Part shown: piece after piece, positions 19,872 through 30,340 of the stretch | Position numbering within the stretch: position 1 is the stretch's first letter | Layout: each line of letters starts with the position of its first letter | DNA from: Liopterus haemorrhoidalis | Taxonomy: Eukaryota; Arthropoda; Insecta; Coleoptera; Dytiscidae | Length of the DNA: 64,000 nt | Direction: 5' to 3' | Assembly: GCA_963971575.1 (NCBI GenBank) | Contig: OZ020625.1 | Span: forward strand, 20,450,474-20,514,473 | The notes under the pieces: model-generated | Databases searched by the model: none | Seen by the model: the letters and a program-made list of their open reading frames with translations, nothing else | What the model was told of the DNA's origin: nothing | Program-made: the position numbers and the translations under genes

Positions 19872-22856
19872 ATGCAGACGAACGCTATTGACAAGGAAAA
19901 AGATAGAAATGATCAAATAATTTGGAAACTCGGAACATGGAATGTGAGAAGTATACAAGGAAAAGAGAATGAATTAGAAGAAGAATACGAAAAGGCTAAA
20001 ATAGATATACTAACAATAACAGAAACAAAAAAGAAAGGGATAGGTGCAATAAAGACAAGAAGAGGGCATACAATGATATTCAGTGGCGTGGAAAAAAATA
20101 AAAGAGCAATGGCAGGGATAGCATGCATAATACATAAGAACTTAGAGCAAGAAATAGAATCATGGAAAGCATGGTCAGAACGAATACTTTCAGTTAGATT
20201 AAGTAAAATAAATAAAATACAACGTACTATCATAATTGTCTATGGCCCAAACGAGGATGATATAATAGAAAATAAAGATAAATTCTGGGACCAACTGACA
20301 GAAGCTACAGAAGAAGCAAAAGGTAAAATATATATTGCAGGAGATTTTAATAGCAGAGTAGGGAAACGAGATTCAAAATACAATGGCACAGTAATAGGAA
20401 AATGTGGAGAGGATGTAAGAAATAATAACGGAAGAAGAATGATAGACTTTTGTGTGATGCAAAATCTATTAATTACGAATACATTTTTCAACCACAGAGA
20501 CATACACAAATACACAAGAGAAGAGAAAAGTCGCAACGAAAAATCTATTATTGACTATGTGTTAGTGGAAAAAGGAAACAGAAGTACAATATTAGATACT
20601 AAAGTATATAGAGGGTCTGAAATTGGGAGTGACCATTATCTCCTCATCACAAAAATAAGAGAAAAGAAAGAAGAAGAAGTAAGAAATACAAAACCGACCA
20701 AAAATCATATAGAATTTGAATCCATAAAAGCATACAAATTAAGGAATGAAGAAATATGTAAGAAATATGAAGAATTGGTTACACTGAAACTACAAAGCCA
20801 TTTAAAAATGTTTGAGGAAGAAAATATAGAAGAAATATGGACGGTTTTCAAGAACACTTTACTAGATGCAACCAAACAAACGTGTGGTAGTTACAAAAAA
20901 AGAGCAGGGAAAAAACAAACAGCCTGGTGGACAGAAGAAATTAAATTAAATATTAAAATAAAGAAAAAGGCATGGCAAGCTTACCTAAATGACAAAACTA
21001 CAAATAGCTATGAGCTTAACAAAAAAGAACGGAAACGAGTAAAAGAACTAGTCCAAGAAGCAAAAAGACGAAGTTGGAAAGAGTTTGGAGAAAAAATGGA
21101 GAAAGACAGTAAAGAAAATCAGAAATTATTTTACAGAATACTGAAATCCTGCAGAAATGAAAAAAAATATGATTCACACTTAATAAAAAATAAAAATGGA
21201 GAAACATTAACAGACGATGAACAAATTATGAATAGATGGAAAGAGTATTTTGAAGAATTGTTATGCTCAAACAAGAATAAAGATAACGAGAGACAGCAAC
21301 TATTAATAACAACAAATACTGAAGAAAGAACAGAAGAAAACATAATAATGACAGAATTACAAGAAGTTGTAAAGAACCTCAAAAATGGAAAAGCACCCGG
21401 ACAGGACAAGATAACAACGGAAATGATAAAAAGAATGGGACCACAGGGCATGGATGTACTACTGCAAATTTTGAACTTAGTACTTAAAAAAGAAGAAATA
21501 CCGGAAGATTGGCTAACAGCTTTAATAGTTCCGATACATAAGAAAGGAGACAAAAAAGTATGTAATAATTATAGAGGTATTACATTATTGAGCACTGTAA
21601 TGAAGATTCTAGAACAAATCATCGACAAAAAGATAAAACCTATAATTGAACAAACATTGGATGAGTCGCAAAGCGGATTCAGAAGGGGAAGAAGTATTCA
21701 AGACCATATTTTCACAATAAAACAACTAATAGAGAAAACACACAAACAGAATACTAAGGTTTATCTAGGTTTTATCGATTTAGAGAAAGCGTTTGATAGA
21801 GTACCACGCAAGAAACTGTGGGAAATGCTAGAAAATAGGGGAATTAGTAGCAAAATAATTAGAATTATACAGAAAGTATATGAAAATAATCGTAATGCAA
21901 TAATTTATAATAGTCAACAATCGAGTATTTTTAAAACGGAAGAAGGATTAAGACAGGGTGGAGGATTAAGTCCAACGCTGTTTATAACATTTATGGATGA
22001 AATTATAAAAAAGTGTAAAAATGAAACAACAAAGTTCAAGGTTGGATATAGGAATATGCAAATAACTGAAATATCAGAAGGAGTGTTTGCTGACGACGTT
22101 GTTATAATAGCAAAAGGACGAAACGAATTACAGGAAAATTTAAATGTATGGTATAGAATATTAAAAGAATACGGTATGACAATGAATAAAAATAAAACGA
22201 AAGTTATGGTATTAGGAACAGATGAAATCATAAATATAAAAATAGACGACATTAATATTGAACAGGTTAAGAATTTCAAATACTTAGGAATAGAGATAAG
22301 AGAGGATGGAAAACAAGAAATGGAGATAAATACAAGAATAGAGAAGACAACAAAACTTTACTTTGACATAAAGAATACACTCATCAATAGGAAAGAAATA
22401 ACAAGAACCACAAAAATAAACGTATTCAAAGCTATATACAGACCGGTACTGACTTTTGGCTGTGAGACCTGGACGCTTTCAAGAAGAGAAAAGAGCCAAA
22501 TACAAGCTTTGGAGATGAAGTATTTAAGAAGAGTAAAGGGTGTGACTAAGATGGATAAAATCAGAAATACAGATATTAGAAAAGAACTCGATATAGAACC
22601 GATTGAACAATTCATAGAAAACAGACAACTGGCCTGGTGGGGACACATGCAAAGACTGCAAGACACAAGACAAGTGAAGAAGATCTGGGAGACCAGAACG
22701 TACAGAAAGCAAAGAATAGGAAGACCAAGAAATACATGGGACAGAACAGTAAAAGGGATAATAGAGAAAAGAGGAAAAACGATTATAGAAGCTAAAAGAA
22801 TGACAAGAAACAAAAAAGACTGGGCAAAATTCGTACATGAACCCGTACTGACATAA
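19872..22856 (+). CDS. RTE-like element ORF2 (APE endonuclease + reverse transcriptase)
   Basis: 994 codons, intact. Endonuclease in residues ~14-265: LGTWNVRSIQG (Asn), LTITETKKKG (Glu), IVYGPNEDD, IAGDFNSRVG (Asp, Asn), IIDYVL and GSDHYLL (catalytic Asp/His). RT in residues ~495-790: NGKAPGQDKITTEMIK, NNYRGITLLSTVMKI, QSGFRRGRSIQDH, GFIDLEKAFDRVP, GLRQGGGLSPTLF, VFADDVVIIA with both Asp. C-terminal region: ETWTLSRREKSQIQALEMKYLRR and LAWWGHMQRL. All key residues visible are kept. The protein nicks the target and copies element RNA at the nick. Start chosen at the first ATG after ORF1; WNVRS lies about 18 residues in, which suits the family. Confidence 0.92.
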   Translation: MQTNAIDKEKDRNDQIIWKLGTWNVRSIQGKENELEEEYEKAKIDILTITETKKKGIGAIKTRRGHTMIFSGVEKNKRAMAGIACIIHKNLEQEIESWKAWSERILSVRLSKINKIQRTIIIVYGPNEDDIIENKDKFWDQLTEATEEAKGKIYIAGDFNSRVGKRDSKYNGTVIGKCGEDVRNNNGRRMIDFCVMQNLLITNTFFNHRDIHKYTREEKSRNEKSIIDYVLVEKGNRSTILDTKVYRGSEIGSDHYLLITKIREKKEEEVRNTKPTKNHIEFESIKAYKLRNEEICKKYEELVTLKLQSHLKMFEEENIEEIWTVFKNTLLDATKQTCGSYKKRAGKKQTAWWTEEIKLNIKIKKKAWQAYLNDKTTNSYELNKKERKRVKELVQEAKRRSWKEFGEKMEKDSKENQKLFYRILKSCRNEKKYDSHLIKNKNGETLTDDEQIMNRWKEYFEELLCSNKNKDNERQQLLITTNTEERTEENIIMTELQEVVKNLKNGKAPGQDKITTEMIKRMGPQGMDVLLQILNLVLKKEEIPEDWLTALIVPIHKKGDKKVCNNYRGITLLSTVMKILEQIIDKKIKPIIEQTLDESQSGFRRGRSIQDHIFTIKQLIEKTHKQNTKVYLGFIDLEKAFDRVPRKKLWEMLENRGISSKIIRIIQKVYENNRNAIIYNSQQSSIFKTEEGLRQGGGLSPTLFITFMDEIIKKCKNETTKFKVGYRNMQITEISEGVFADDVVIIAKGRNELQENLNVWYRILKEYGMTMNKNKTKVMVLGTDEIINIKIDDINIEQVKNFKYLGIEIREDGKQEMEINTRIEKTTKLYFDIKNTLINRKEITRTTKINVFKAIYRPVLTFGCETWTLSRREKSQIQALEMKYLRRVKGVTKMDKIRNTDIRKELDIEPIEQFIENRQLAWWGHMQRLQDTRQVKKIWETRTYRKQRIGRPRNTWDRTVKGIIEKRGKTIIEAKRMTRNKKDWAKFVHEPVLT

Positions 22857-22950
22857 TATAGAAAAGAAGGAGAAAACAAAGAAATACAGCCTACACCATA
22901 CTATGGTAGAAGGCTTTTAGATATATATATATATATAGGATAGAGTTAGC

Positions 22951-24537
22951 GAAGCATCCGTCGATTCGGCGGAATCCACGCTGAGCGGAGTGAATGGACA
23001 GCTCGTTTAGTCTTTTAGATAGGATTTTCGATAGGAGTCTGGTGATAGCGGATGTTACAGTGATAGGGCGCCAGTTGTTCATTTGGGATAGGTCACCGTT
23101 CTTAGGGATAAGGGTAGTGCGGCAGAGTTTGAGTGGTTCTGGAAGATGGCCTGAGGCTAAAATAAGGTTGAAAAATATTAGGAATTTCCACTGCTCTAGC
23201 TTGCCGATCGCGGCGGCGGTGGCGCCGTCAAGACCGGGGGCACTAGGTTTAGTGGACGCTATGGATTCGGAGAGTTCGTCATTGGAGATGGGTAAATATG
23301 TGTGATTGGTGTTGTATTGGATAGGGGCTGCGGGATGGATGTCTGTGAAATCAGAGTTTTCGAAAATCTTCTTGTACTCTGTTTCGATGTCATTTATGTC
23401 GGGTGTTGTCAGTGTTATGTCTGATGGTATATCGTTGTTAATCTTGTCAGCTAGCGCGCGGCGGTTCTTGTTGTATTCGTCTTGTGGCTTTTTGTATATA
23501 GTGGCCCGGTTCCTAGTTGTGTCGTTAGTAGTTTTCTTCCGTCTTGTGTTCGGTGTAATTGCTGTTTGTTGGTTTTGTGTTTGTGTGGTGTTTATGTTTT
23601 GTGTGTGTCTGTCGTGTGTTTGTCTTTTCCGTCGTTGTCTGCTGTTTTGTCTTTGGTTTGTGTTCTTCAAATTAGATAAATACTTATCGTATATGAAGTC
23701 CACAAAGTCGGGTAGGTTATTGTCTCGTAGGTATATTTGGAATAGGTTCAGGATTTCGGGGTCATGTTTGTCAATAGTATCTGTGATTAGCCTAGTCAAT
23801 TCCATGAATTCGTTGCAATCTGTATTAATGGAGTGTGTCTGAAGATGGACAGGTATCGGATTAGCGTTGGCGTCGGGACCGGGATTACTGAGAGTGAAAG
23901 TGTTGGCGTCATGTGGTGAGGGTGTGTTAAGCCCTCTATGGGTCGAAGATTGCGTCTGGTTTTCCCTTGTTAAGTCGATATTAGTTGAAATTGGAGTTTG
24001 TTCAGAGGGTTGAACTGTAAAATTTAATGAATGGGAATCCCAAGACTGGTTGTCCGCGTCTACAAGTGTATTTGCGGTAGGTAGCCTGAGGGGCGAAACT
24101 ATGGTTGAATGAGAAGTCGATGGCGAATTTTCATTGATGAATTTTTGTACAAGTGATCTATATTTTTATTGCCTACGCTTGCCTTTAATGGCCTCTTGGC
24201 TGCGGTGCGGGAATTTAAGGTACAGGACACTATTTACCTTGGATTTGGCGCCCATGAAGGAGGCTTCCGCGCGAGCAAGTGCTTCCGTCTCTGCAGTGGA
24301 CCACGGCTCACGCCTGCTGGCGGCTTCCTCTTCACAGGCTTTATTATATTCGGCCCTATGGGCATGCCGACGGTGTTGACTTAGGCCGGATACTGTGTTG
24401 AATGTGGCGTTGCAGGTTAGACAGGTGGTTGATTTAGTGATGCCTTTTGTGGTGTTACAGTATCGGCGTTGATGTTGCTTTAACCCTTCTTGGGTCGCAT
24501 ACGAGTTGCCGCATGGGCAAGGGAAGTCGCCAGCCAT
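22951..24537 (-). pseudogene. R2 family A, copy A1: zinc-finger and early RT half of ORF
   Basis: Starts at ATG 24537. Finger 1 FPCPCGNSYATQEGLKQHQRRYC, finger 2 CLTCNATFNTVSGLSQH-type, then a Myb-like basic region (WSTAETEALARAEASF…RSQEAIKGKRRQ) that in R2 binds the 28S target. One nonsense codon (GAA to TAA at 24163-24165; copy A2 keeps GAA) interrupts the frame. It then stays open through a Gln/Thr-rich linker and the first RT blocks (KPSAPGLDGATAAAIGK, LCRTTLIPKNGDLSQMNNWRPITVTSAITR, SAQRGFRRIDGCFANSIL) to the RTE insertion. The rest is at 16857-18752, in frame after excision. Confidence 0.88.
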
Positions 24538-25146
24538 GATGGTGGATGGAGGTGATCTCTATGACGTCGAGCACTTGTTGGTGATGGCGAACAGTTGATA
24601 CCCAGCAGGCTTGGTTATACACTGGCGTTTTTATACATGAGATCGCGGGATAACTGATCTTTGTGTACGCGCTAGCAAAATTCCGGAACCGACCGATAGA
24701 CCGTGGACGGTATGTTTTTCCAAGCTGTGGTAGCCGAGCACGACAACTTCGCGATTTTAAATTAATATTTAAATTTAAATTAACTAAATATTAATTGGTG
24801 ATGTAAAAGAGCACTCTGACGAGCGAGTTGAAGCACGTGGTTCAAAGTTCGATGTGTCGCACCACTTACACACACACTTGTTGGCACTCGTTATATTGTT
24901 CTAACTGGGCTGAAAATACAGCCTGTGTGTACACTCGTTGTTAAATGTTTTTCACAAATAAAATTGTTTATGGGTGAACCCGGTGTGCAATGGAATTGCA
25001 AAAACTCACTACACTTTGTTTTAACTTTAATAAACTTTCCGTAGTTCAGTACAAGCACAGGTAGTTGGAGACGGGATTAGAGCAGGTACTCAAGCGGACA
25101 CGTCTACTCCCGCCGATTACCAGAGCTTGCTTGAAGCTTGCTTGCT
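24538..25146 (-). other. R2-A1 5' UTR
   Basis: Closely matched by 29455-30033 upstream of copy A2. No gene. Near the 28S junction it contains GGTAATCGGCGGGAGTAGACG, a diverged copy of 28S sequence immediately upstream of the R2 site. R2 5' UTRs usually hold a self-cleaving ribozyme and IRES-like structure; I could not establish either by eye. Confidence 0.6.
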
Positions 25147-25187
<41 letters not shown>

Positions 25188-25188
25188 A

Positions 25189-25237
<49 letters not shown>

Positions 25238-25261
25238 CGTCAACACCCGCTGGGGCCATCT

Positions 25262-25295
<34 letters not shown>

Positions 25296-25329
25296 CCGGT
25301 CCGTGCCAGTTCTGATCTGACCGTTGAAT
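25147..25329 (-). rRNA. 28S rRNA gene fragment upstream of the R2 site (pseudogene)
   Basis: On the minus strand it runs ATTCAACGGTCAG … GACTGTCTAATTAAAACAAAG … CAATGTGATTTCTGCCCAG … GGCGGGAGTAACTATGACTC TCTTAA, the highly conserved 28S core that ends at the R2 cleavage site. R2-A1's 5' end follows directly. A few substitutions relative to consensus and no complete gene: a fragment. Confidence 0.93.
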
Positions 25330-25420
25330 GAGTCAAGTTCAACAGGGTCTTCTTTCCCCGCTAATTTTTCCAAGCCCGTTCCCTTGGCAGTGGTTTCTCT
25401 AGATAGTAGATAGGGACAGT

Positions 25421-25461
<41 letters not shown>

Positions 25462-25478
25462 AACGAGGCATTTGGCTA
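25330..25478 (-). rRNA. 28S rRNA gene fragment downstream of the R2 site (pseudogene)
   Basis: On the minus strand it starts exactly TAGCCAAATGCCTCG at the end of R2-A2 and continues through TTAGTGACGCGCATGAATGG, CCCACTGTCCCTATCTACT and GAAGACCCTGTTGAACTTG to GACTC, then joins abruptly to ATTCAACGG at 25329. Point changes include TCGTTATC for TCGTCATC. TAGCCAAATGCC is the exact 3' side of the classical R2 insertion site. Confidence 0.95.
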
Positions 25479-25822
25479 TTGTATAATTTTATTTATCAAA
25501 AACGGTATTTACATTCGAATCTTATATATAAAACATTTCGGCTATACCGGCCGTCGGGAGTTTTACAATTTTGTTGTGGTTGTTAATTCGTTAGTATGCA
25601 GCAGTGAGCTTGTACCGAGGTGCAAGAGCGATTGTAAGAATATGAAATAGATTGGTAAGAGGTAGAGAGCATCCATGTCGCTGCCTGGTATCAAAGCTCG
25701 CTGCTGCATATTTATTGAGAGTGTACATACATGAGAAGTGTGCGACAGATATTGTTATATTTATGTTTAACTTTATTTAATGTTGAAAATATTCATAGCT
25801 ACCAAATGTTACACATAGTAGA
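25479..25822 (-). other. R2-A2 3' UTR
   Basis: Follows the R2-A2 ORF and ends, after a short A/T-rich tail, precisely at the 28S site. Folding of this region normally provides the RT recognition signal. No gene. Confidence 0.7.
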
Positions 25823-28800
25823 CTAATTTGTTTTTAATTTTTGGCGTACCAAGTAGTACGTGGTACACTTGTTATGGCGTACATATATGTTAATAGGGTT
25901 AGATTGCACATACATACATATAGATTGAAAAACGATTATTACACATATCATAAAATAAAAACAAAAATAAAAAACAGCAAGAGCACAGGCACGTGGTGTG
26001 GTCATTTTCACTGTTAATTCACTGTTATATGGGTTGCGCGCACTGAATGGGGGCACAAGGGGGCCGGCGGCTGGTCGGGAGAGGGTGTTGGCGTCTCCAG
26101 GTGCGGCGGTAGAAATCCGCGTGAATGCTCCCGCGTGAAGTGTGTCGGTGGTGATGTTAGCCGCATCTCGGCACTGAATATTCAGTATGTCGCAAAGGCT
26201 TTTGTTGTCGGGACACCAAATGCCTCGGCTTCCCATGATAAATGGCGACGTCTCGGTGGTGGTGACGGCGGGGAATTTATGGCGGATAGCATCGAGAAAA
26301 CTGGGGGTAGAATATATCTGTTTCTTACGAGAGTATGCTAGGCCAAGGGCGTTCGGGCCTTCCCAATGCACTGCGACATCGCATATGATGGCGTGAGCGC
26401 CCTTAACCATCACAAGGTCCGGTTTGAGTAAACCGGCGTCCTCCGTCCGAATGTGTGGCTCTTCGTAGGTTGAGAATCCTTGTTTGGTTGCTATCTTTTT
26501 GATGTTCTTCGCCAGGTGGTTATGACGTACGATTTGGCTCCAGTGCGTGGGTGGACATCCTTGCAACACATGCGATAGTGATTCTGTTCGGTCGCATCTG
26601 GCCCGACAGCGTCTTAGATGGTGTGGGTTGCTAGGATTCCCTGCCGTAGGGAGCATGTTTGCTCTTAATTGAATCGCACGTACATAATCCCGGCCGGACC
26701 AAAATGGTGGTGGAGAGCTGATCCAGGCGCTGGAGTAATTGTTAAACGCTCCTTGATTTAGCCCATTGCCCGAGTATGAGATCTCGAGCGCTTGGCTGTG
26801 CGCGCCACCGATGGCGTCCTTATCCTTCAGCGGGCCTAGGATTTTGTTTAGTCGGGTTTTTAGGGCTATAGCAGTGGGACAGGAAACGGCGGCGATGGAT
26901 AGGGGTTCGGTATTGCAGGCAAGATTGGCCATTCTTTTTAGAAGTATTCGCGGGACGTTCGTGGTGAGCTCGGTAATACCGAGACCGCATTCACGTGCGC
27001 GGGCGTAGAAGAAGTGATTAGTCGTCGATTTAGGGATGTGGAAAAAAGATTTGATACAACTGCGAATGGCACGGTCGACACCAAGAAGAGCTTGTTTGGT
27101 GTTATGCGGGTATTGGAGTTCATGGAAAAGACGCGGGATGATGTTGGCTGAGAGAAGTTTGAATTTTTGGTGAGGTTTGAGCGGCGACGATTTTACCCTT
27201 TGTAGGATAGCTGGAATGGTCCTGCTGTCTACCCTATGCATGCCAGCATAGTTGAAGTTACGTCCCAGGTATTTCATATAGTCGTTCAGCTCTAGCTGCT
27301 TGATGGATTCGTTCTGGATTTGGAAGGTTGGTTTGGTTATGCTGAACAGCTACTTCTTGGCTGGAACCACGCCGGTTGAGAAGGCGAGGCATTTAGACGG
27401 GTTGATCCTCATGCCTCGCTCTGATAAGAATTTTGAGGTGCGGTCGAGTGTGTCCTGGGCGTCGTGGCGGTCGCAACCGGCGATGATGAGGTCGTCTGCA
27501 TAGGCAAGCAGAGAGACCTTAGCATCGTCGATCGGTATGCTCCGATCAGGATTGGTGGACTGAAGAAGCTCGTCCTAGATGATATTAAAAATGACTGGGG
27601 ACAGAGGGTCGCCCTGCTTGACACCCCGAAAAATCGCAATCTCCCCCGTTGAAGCCCTATCACAATGAATTGTAGTGTGGCAGCCGGTATATAAATTATT
27701 GATCAAAGCTATTAGGTTTGAATGAAGACCTATCCGATGGAGGGAGCGAAGAATGGAACTGTGGGGAACTGAGTCGAAGGCTTTTTTCAGATCTAGAGAG
27801 ATGATGTGGTAAGGCTGGATTTGGGCGCGTCTAGTTTTAATGATTTGGTGTATGAGGATAGAGTTAGCGAAGCATCCGTCGATTCGGCGGAATCCACGCT
27901 GAGCGGAGTGAATGGACAGCTCGTTTAGTCTTTTGGATAGGATTTTCGATAGGAGTCTGGTGATAGCGGAAGTTACAGTGATGGGGCGCCAGTTGTTGAT
28001 TTGGGATAGGTCACCGTTCTTAGGGATGAGGGTAGTGCGTCAGAGTTTGAGTGGTTCTGGAAGATGGCCTGAGGCTAAAATAAGGTTGAAAAATATTAGG
28101 AATTTCCACTGCTCTAGCTTGCCGATCGCGGCGGCGGTGACGCCGTCAGGACCGGGGGCACTAGGTTTAGTGGACGCTATGGAGTCGGAGAGTTCATCCT
28201 TGGAGATGGGTAGATATGTGTGATTGGTGTTGTATTTGATAGGGGCTGCGGGATGGATGTCTAAGTAGTCTGAGTTTTCAAAAATCTTCTTGTATTCTGT
28301 TCCGATGTCATTTATGTCGGGTGTTGTCAGTGTTATGTCTGATGGTATATCGTTGTAAATCTTGTCGGCTAGCGCGCGGCGGTTCTTGTTGTATTCGTCT
28401 TGTGTCTTTTAGTATATAGTAGCCCGGTTCCTAGTTGTGTCGTTAATAGTTTTCTTCCGTCTGGTGTTCGGTGTAATTGTTGTCTGTTGGTTTTGTGTTT
28501 GTGTGGTGTTTATGTTTTGTGTGTGTCTTTCGTGTGTTTGTCTTTTCCGTCGTTGCCTGCTGTTTTGTCTTTGGTTTGTGTTTTTCAAATTAGATAAATA
28601 CTTATCGTATATGAAGTCCACAAAGTCGGGTAGGTTATTGTCTCGTAGGTGTATTTGGAATAGGTTCAGGATTTCGGGGTCATGTTTGTCAATAGTGTCT
28701 GTGATTAGCCTAGTCAATTCCATGAATTCGTTGCAATCTGTATTAATGGAGTGTGTCGGAAGGTGGACAGGTATCGGATTAGCGTTGGCGTAGGGACCGG

Positions 28801-29454
28801 GATTACTGAGCGTGAAACTGTTGGCGTCATGTGGTGAGGGTCTGTTAATCCCTGTATGGGTCGAAGATTGCGTCTGGTTTTCCCGTGTTAAGTCGATATT
28901 AGTTGAAATTGGAGTTGTTCAGAGGGTTGAACTGTAAAATTTAATGAATGGGAATCCCACGACTGGTTGTCCGCGTCTACAGGTGTATTTGCGGTAGGTA
29001 GCCTGAGGGGCGAAACTATGGTTGAATGAGAAGTCGACGGCGTATTTTCATTGATGAATTTTTGTACAAGTGATCTATATTTTTCTTGCCTACGTTTGCC
29101 TTTAATGGCCTCTTGGCTGCGGTGCGGGAATTTGAGGTACAGGACACTATTTACCTTGGATTTGGCGCCGCTGAAGGAGGCTTTCGCGCGAGCGAGTGCT
29201 TCCGTCTCTGCGGTGGACCACGGCTCACGCCTGTTGGCTGCTTCCTCTTCACAGGCTTTATTATATTCGGCCCTATGGGCATGCCGACGGTGTTGACTTA
29301 GGCCGGATACTGTGTTGAATGTGGCGTTGCAGGTTAGACAGGTGGTGGTTTTAGTGATGCCTTTAGTGGTGTTACAGTATCGGCGTTGATATTGCTTCAG
29401 CCCTTTTTGGGTCGCATACGAGTTGCCACATGTACAAGGGAAGTCGCCAGCCAT
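25823..29454 (-). pseudogene. R2 family A, copy A2: zinc-finger/RT/endonuclease ORF with four disruptions
   Basis: Co-linear with A1 and close to it in sequence, but uninterrupted by RTE. ATG at 29454; zinc fingers FPCTCGNSYATQ… and CLTCNATFNTVSGLSQH-type; RT and RLE as in A1 (IICDVAVHWEG, FIMGSRGIWCPD). Disruptions: a 1-nt deletion near 28914 (GGAGTTGTTC versus GGAGTTTGTTC in A1), a nonsense codon near 28410, TAG at 27575-27577 in the NIIMDELL block, and TAG at 27350-27352. It keeps GVKQGDPLSP. The C-terminus after 26040 differs from A1 and runs to 25823. A2's 3' end sits exactly on the 28S R2 site, so its 3' end should be the authentic one for this family. Confidence 0.88.
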
Positions 29455-30033
29455 GATGTTGGATGGAGGTGATCTCTATGACGTCGAGCACTTGTTGGTG
29501 ATGGCGAACAGTTGATACCCAGCAGGCTTGGTTATACACTAGCGTTTTATACACGAGATCGCGGGATAACTGTTCTTTGTGTACGCGGTAGTAAAATACC
29601 GGTACCGACCGATAGAACGTGGACGCTATGTTTTTCCAAGCTGCGGTAGCCGAGCACGACAACTTCGCGATTTTAAATTAATATTTAAATTTAAATCAAC
29701 TAAATATTAATTGGTGATGCACAAGAGCACTCTGACGAGCGAGTTGAGGCACGTGGTTCAAAGTTCGATGTGTCGCACCACTTACACACACACTTGTTGG
29801 CACTCGTTATATTGTTCTAACTGGGCTGAAAATACAGCATGTGTGTACACTCGTTGTTAAATGTTTTTCACAAATAAAAATTGTTTATGGGTGAACTCGG
29901 TGTACAATGGAATTGCAAAAACTCACTACACTTTGTTTTAACTTTAATAAACTTTCCGTAGTTCAGTACAAACACAAGTAGTTGGAGACGGGATTAGAGC
30001 AGGTACTAGAGCAGGAGCTCAAGCGGACACGTC
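29455..30033 (-). other. R2-A2 5' UTR
   Basis: Homologous to 24538-25146 over most of its length. No gene. Its far end merges into 28S-like sequence at CCGGCGGGAGTAGACG. Confidence 0.6.
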
Positions 30034-30059
30034 TACTCCCGCCGGTTACCAGAGCTTGA

Positions 30060-30108
<49 letters not shown>

Positions 30109-30132
30109 CGGCAACACCCGCTGGGGCCATCG

Positions 30133-30164
<32 letters not shown>

Positions 30165-30340
30165 TTCCGGTCCGTGCCAGGTCTGAGCTGACCGTTGAAT
30201 GGCGGCCGAAGGAGACACCGGGCGGGGGTGCGATCACCCAGATCCCGGGCTCCGCAGCTAGAAGGTTCCGCGGGCGACCTAGGCACGGGACCGATCTCGG
30301 ATCAGGCTCTACCCCGTTCGGACGTGGGGTGTCAAGTTGC
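30034..30340 (-). rRNA. 28S rRNA gene fragment upstream of the R2 site, including the variable domain (pseudogene)
   Basis: The minus strand holds the conserved block GCCGCCATTCAACGGTCAGC … CAATGTGATTTCTGCCCAG … GAAATTCAATCAAGC, preceded by a GC-rich segment (CGGGGTAGAGCCTGATCC … AGCTGCGGAGCCCGGG) that fits the expansion domain just before this block in 28S rRNA. It stops before GACTCTCTTAA, so the 5' junction of A2 is imprecise compared with A1. It extends further upstream in 28S than the other fragments. Confidence 0.85.

Larger units (their letters stand above)
18753..22937 (+). mobile_element. Complete RTE-like non-LTR retrotransposon (4,185 bp)
   Basis: Inserted into R2-A1, antisense to it, with a 13-bp duplication. 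It has a ~316-bp 5' UTR starting TTTCTGAGTACGG, two intact ORFs and an 81-bp 3' UTR with a small hairpin (ACCAT-ACT-ATGGT) ending in a TA dinucleotide tail (22921-22937). Full length, intact ORFs and a perfect duplication mark it as a young, possibly active copy. Clade: the endonuclease/RT and the C-terminal WWGHMQRL…GRPRNTW region resemble RTE-type elements, though a long ORF1 is unusual there. Confidence 0.88.

Noticed and set aside
22358..22879. 173-codon minus-strand open frame
   Set aside because: Antisense shadow of the intact RTE-like ORF2; composition is Ser/Phe-rich as expected from A-rich coding on the other strand.
24538..25146. HDV-like ribozyme in the R2 5' UTR
   Set aside because: Expected from R2 biology, but I could not draw the nested pseudoknot with confidence, so it is not annotated as an RNA feature.
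25147..25478. Functional 28S rRNA gene
   Set aside because: Only two short pieces in permuted order with substitutions; no continuous rRNA gene, 18S or 5.8S is present.
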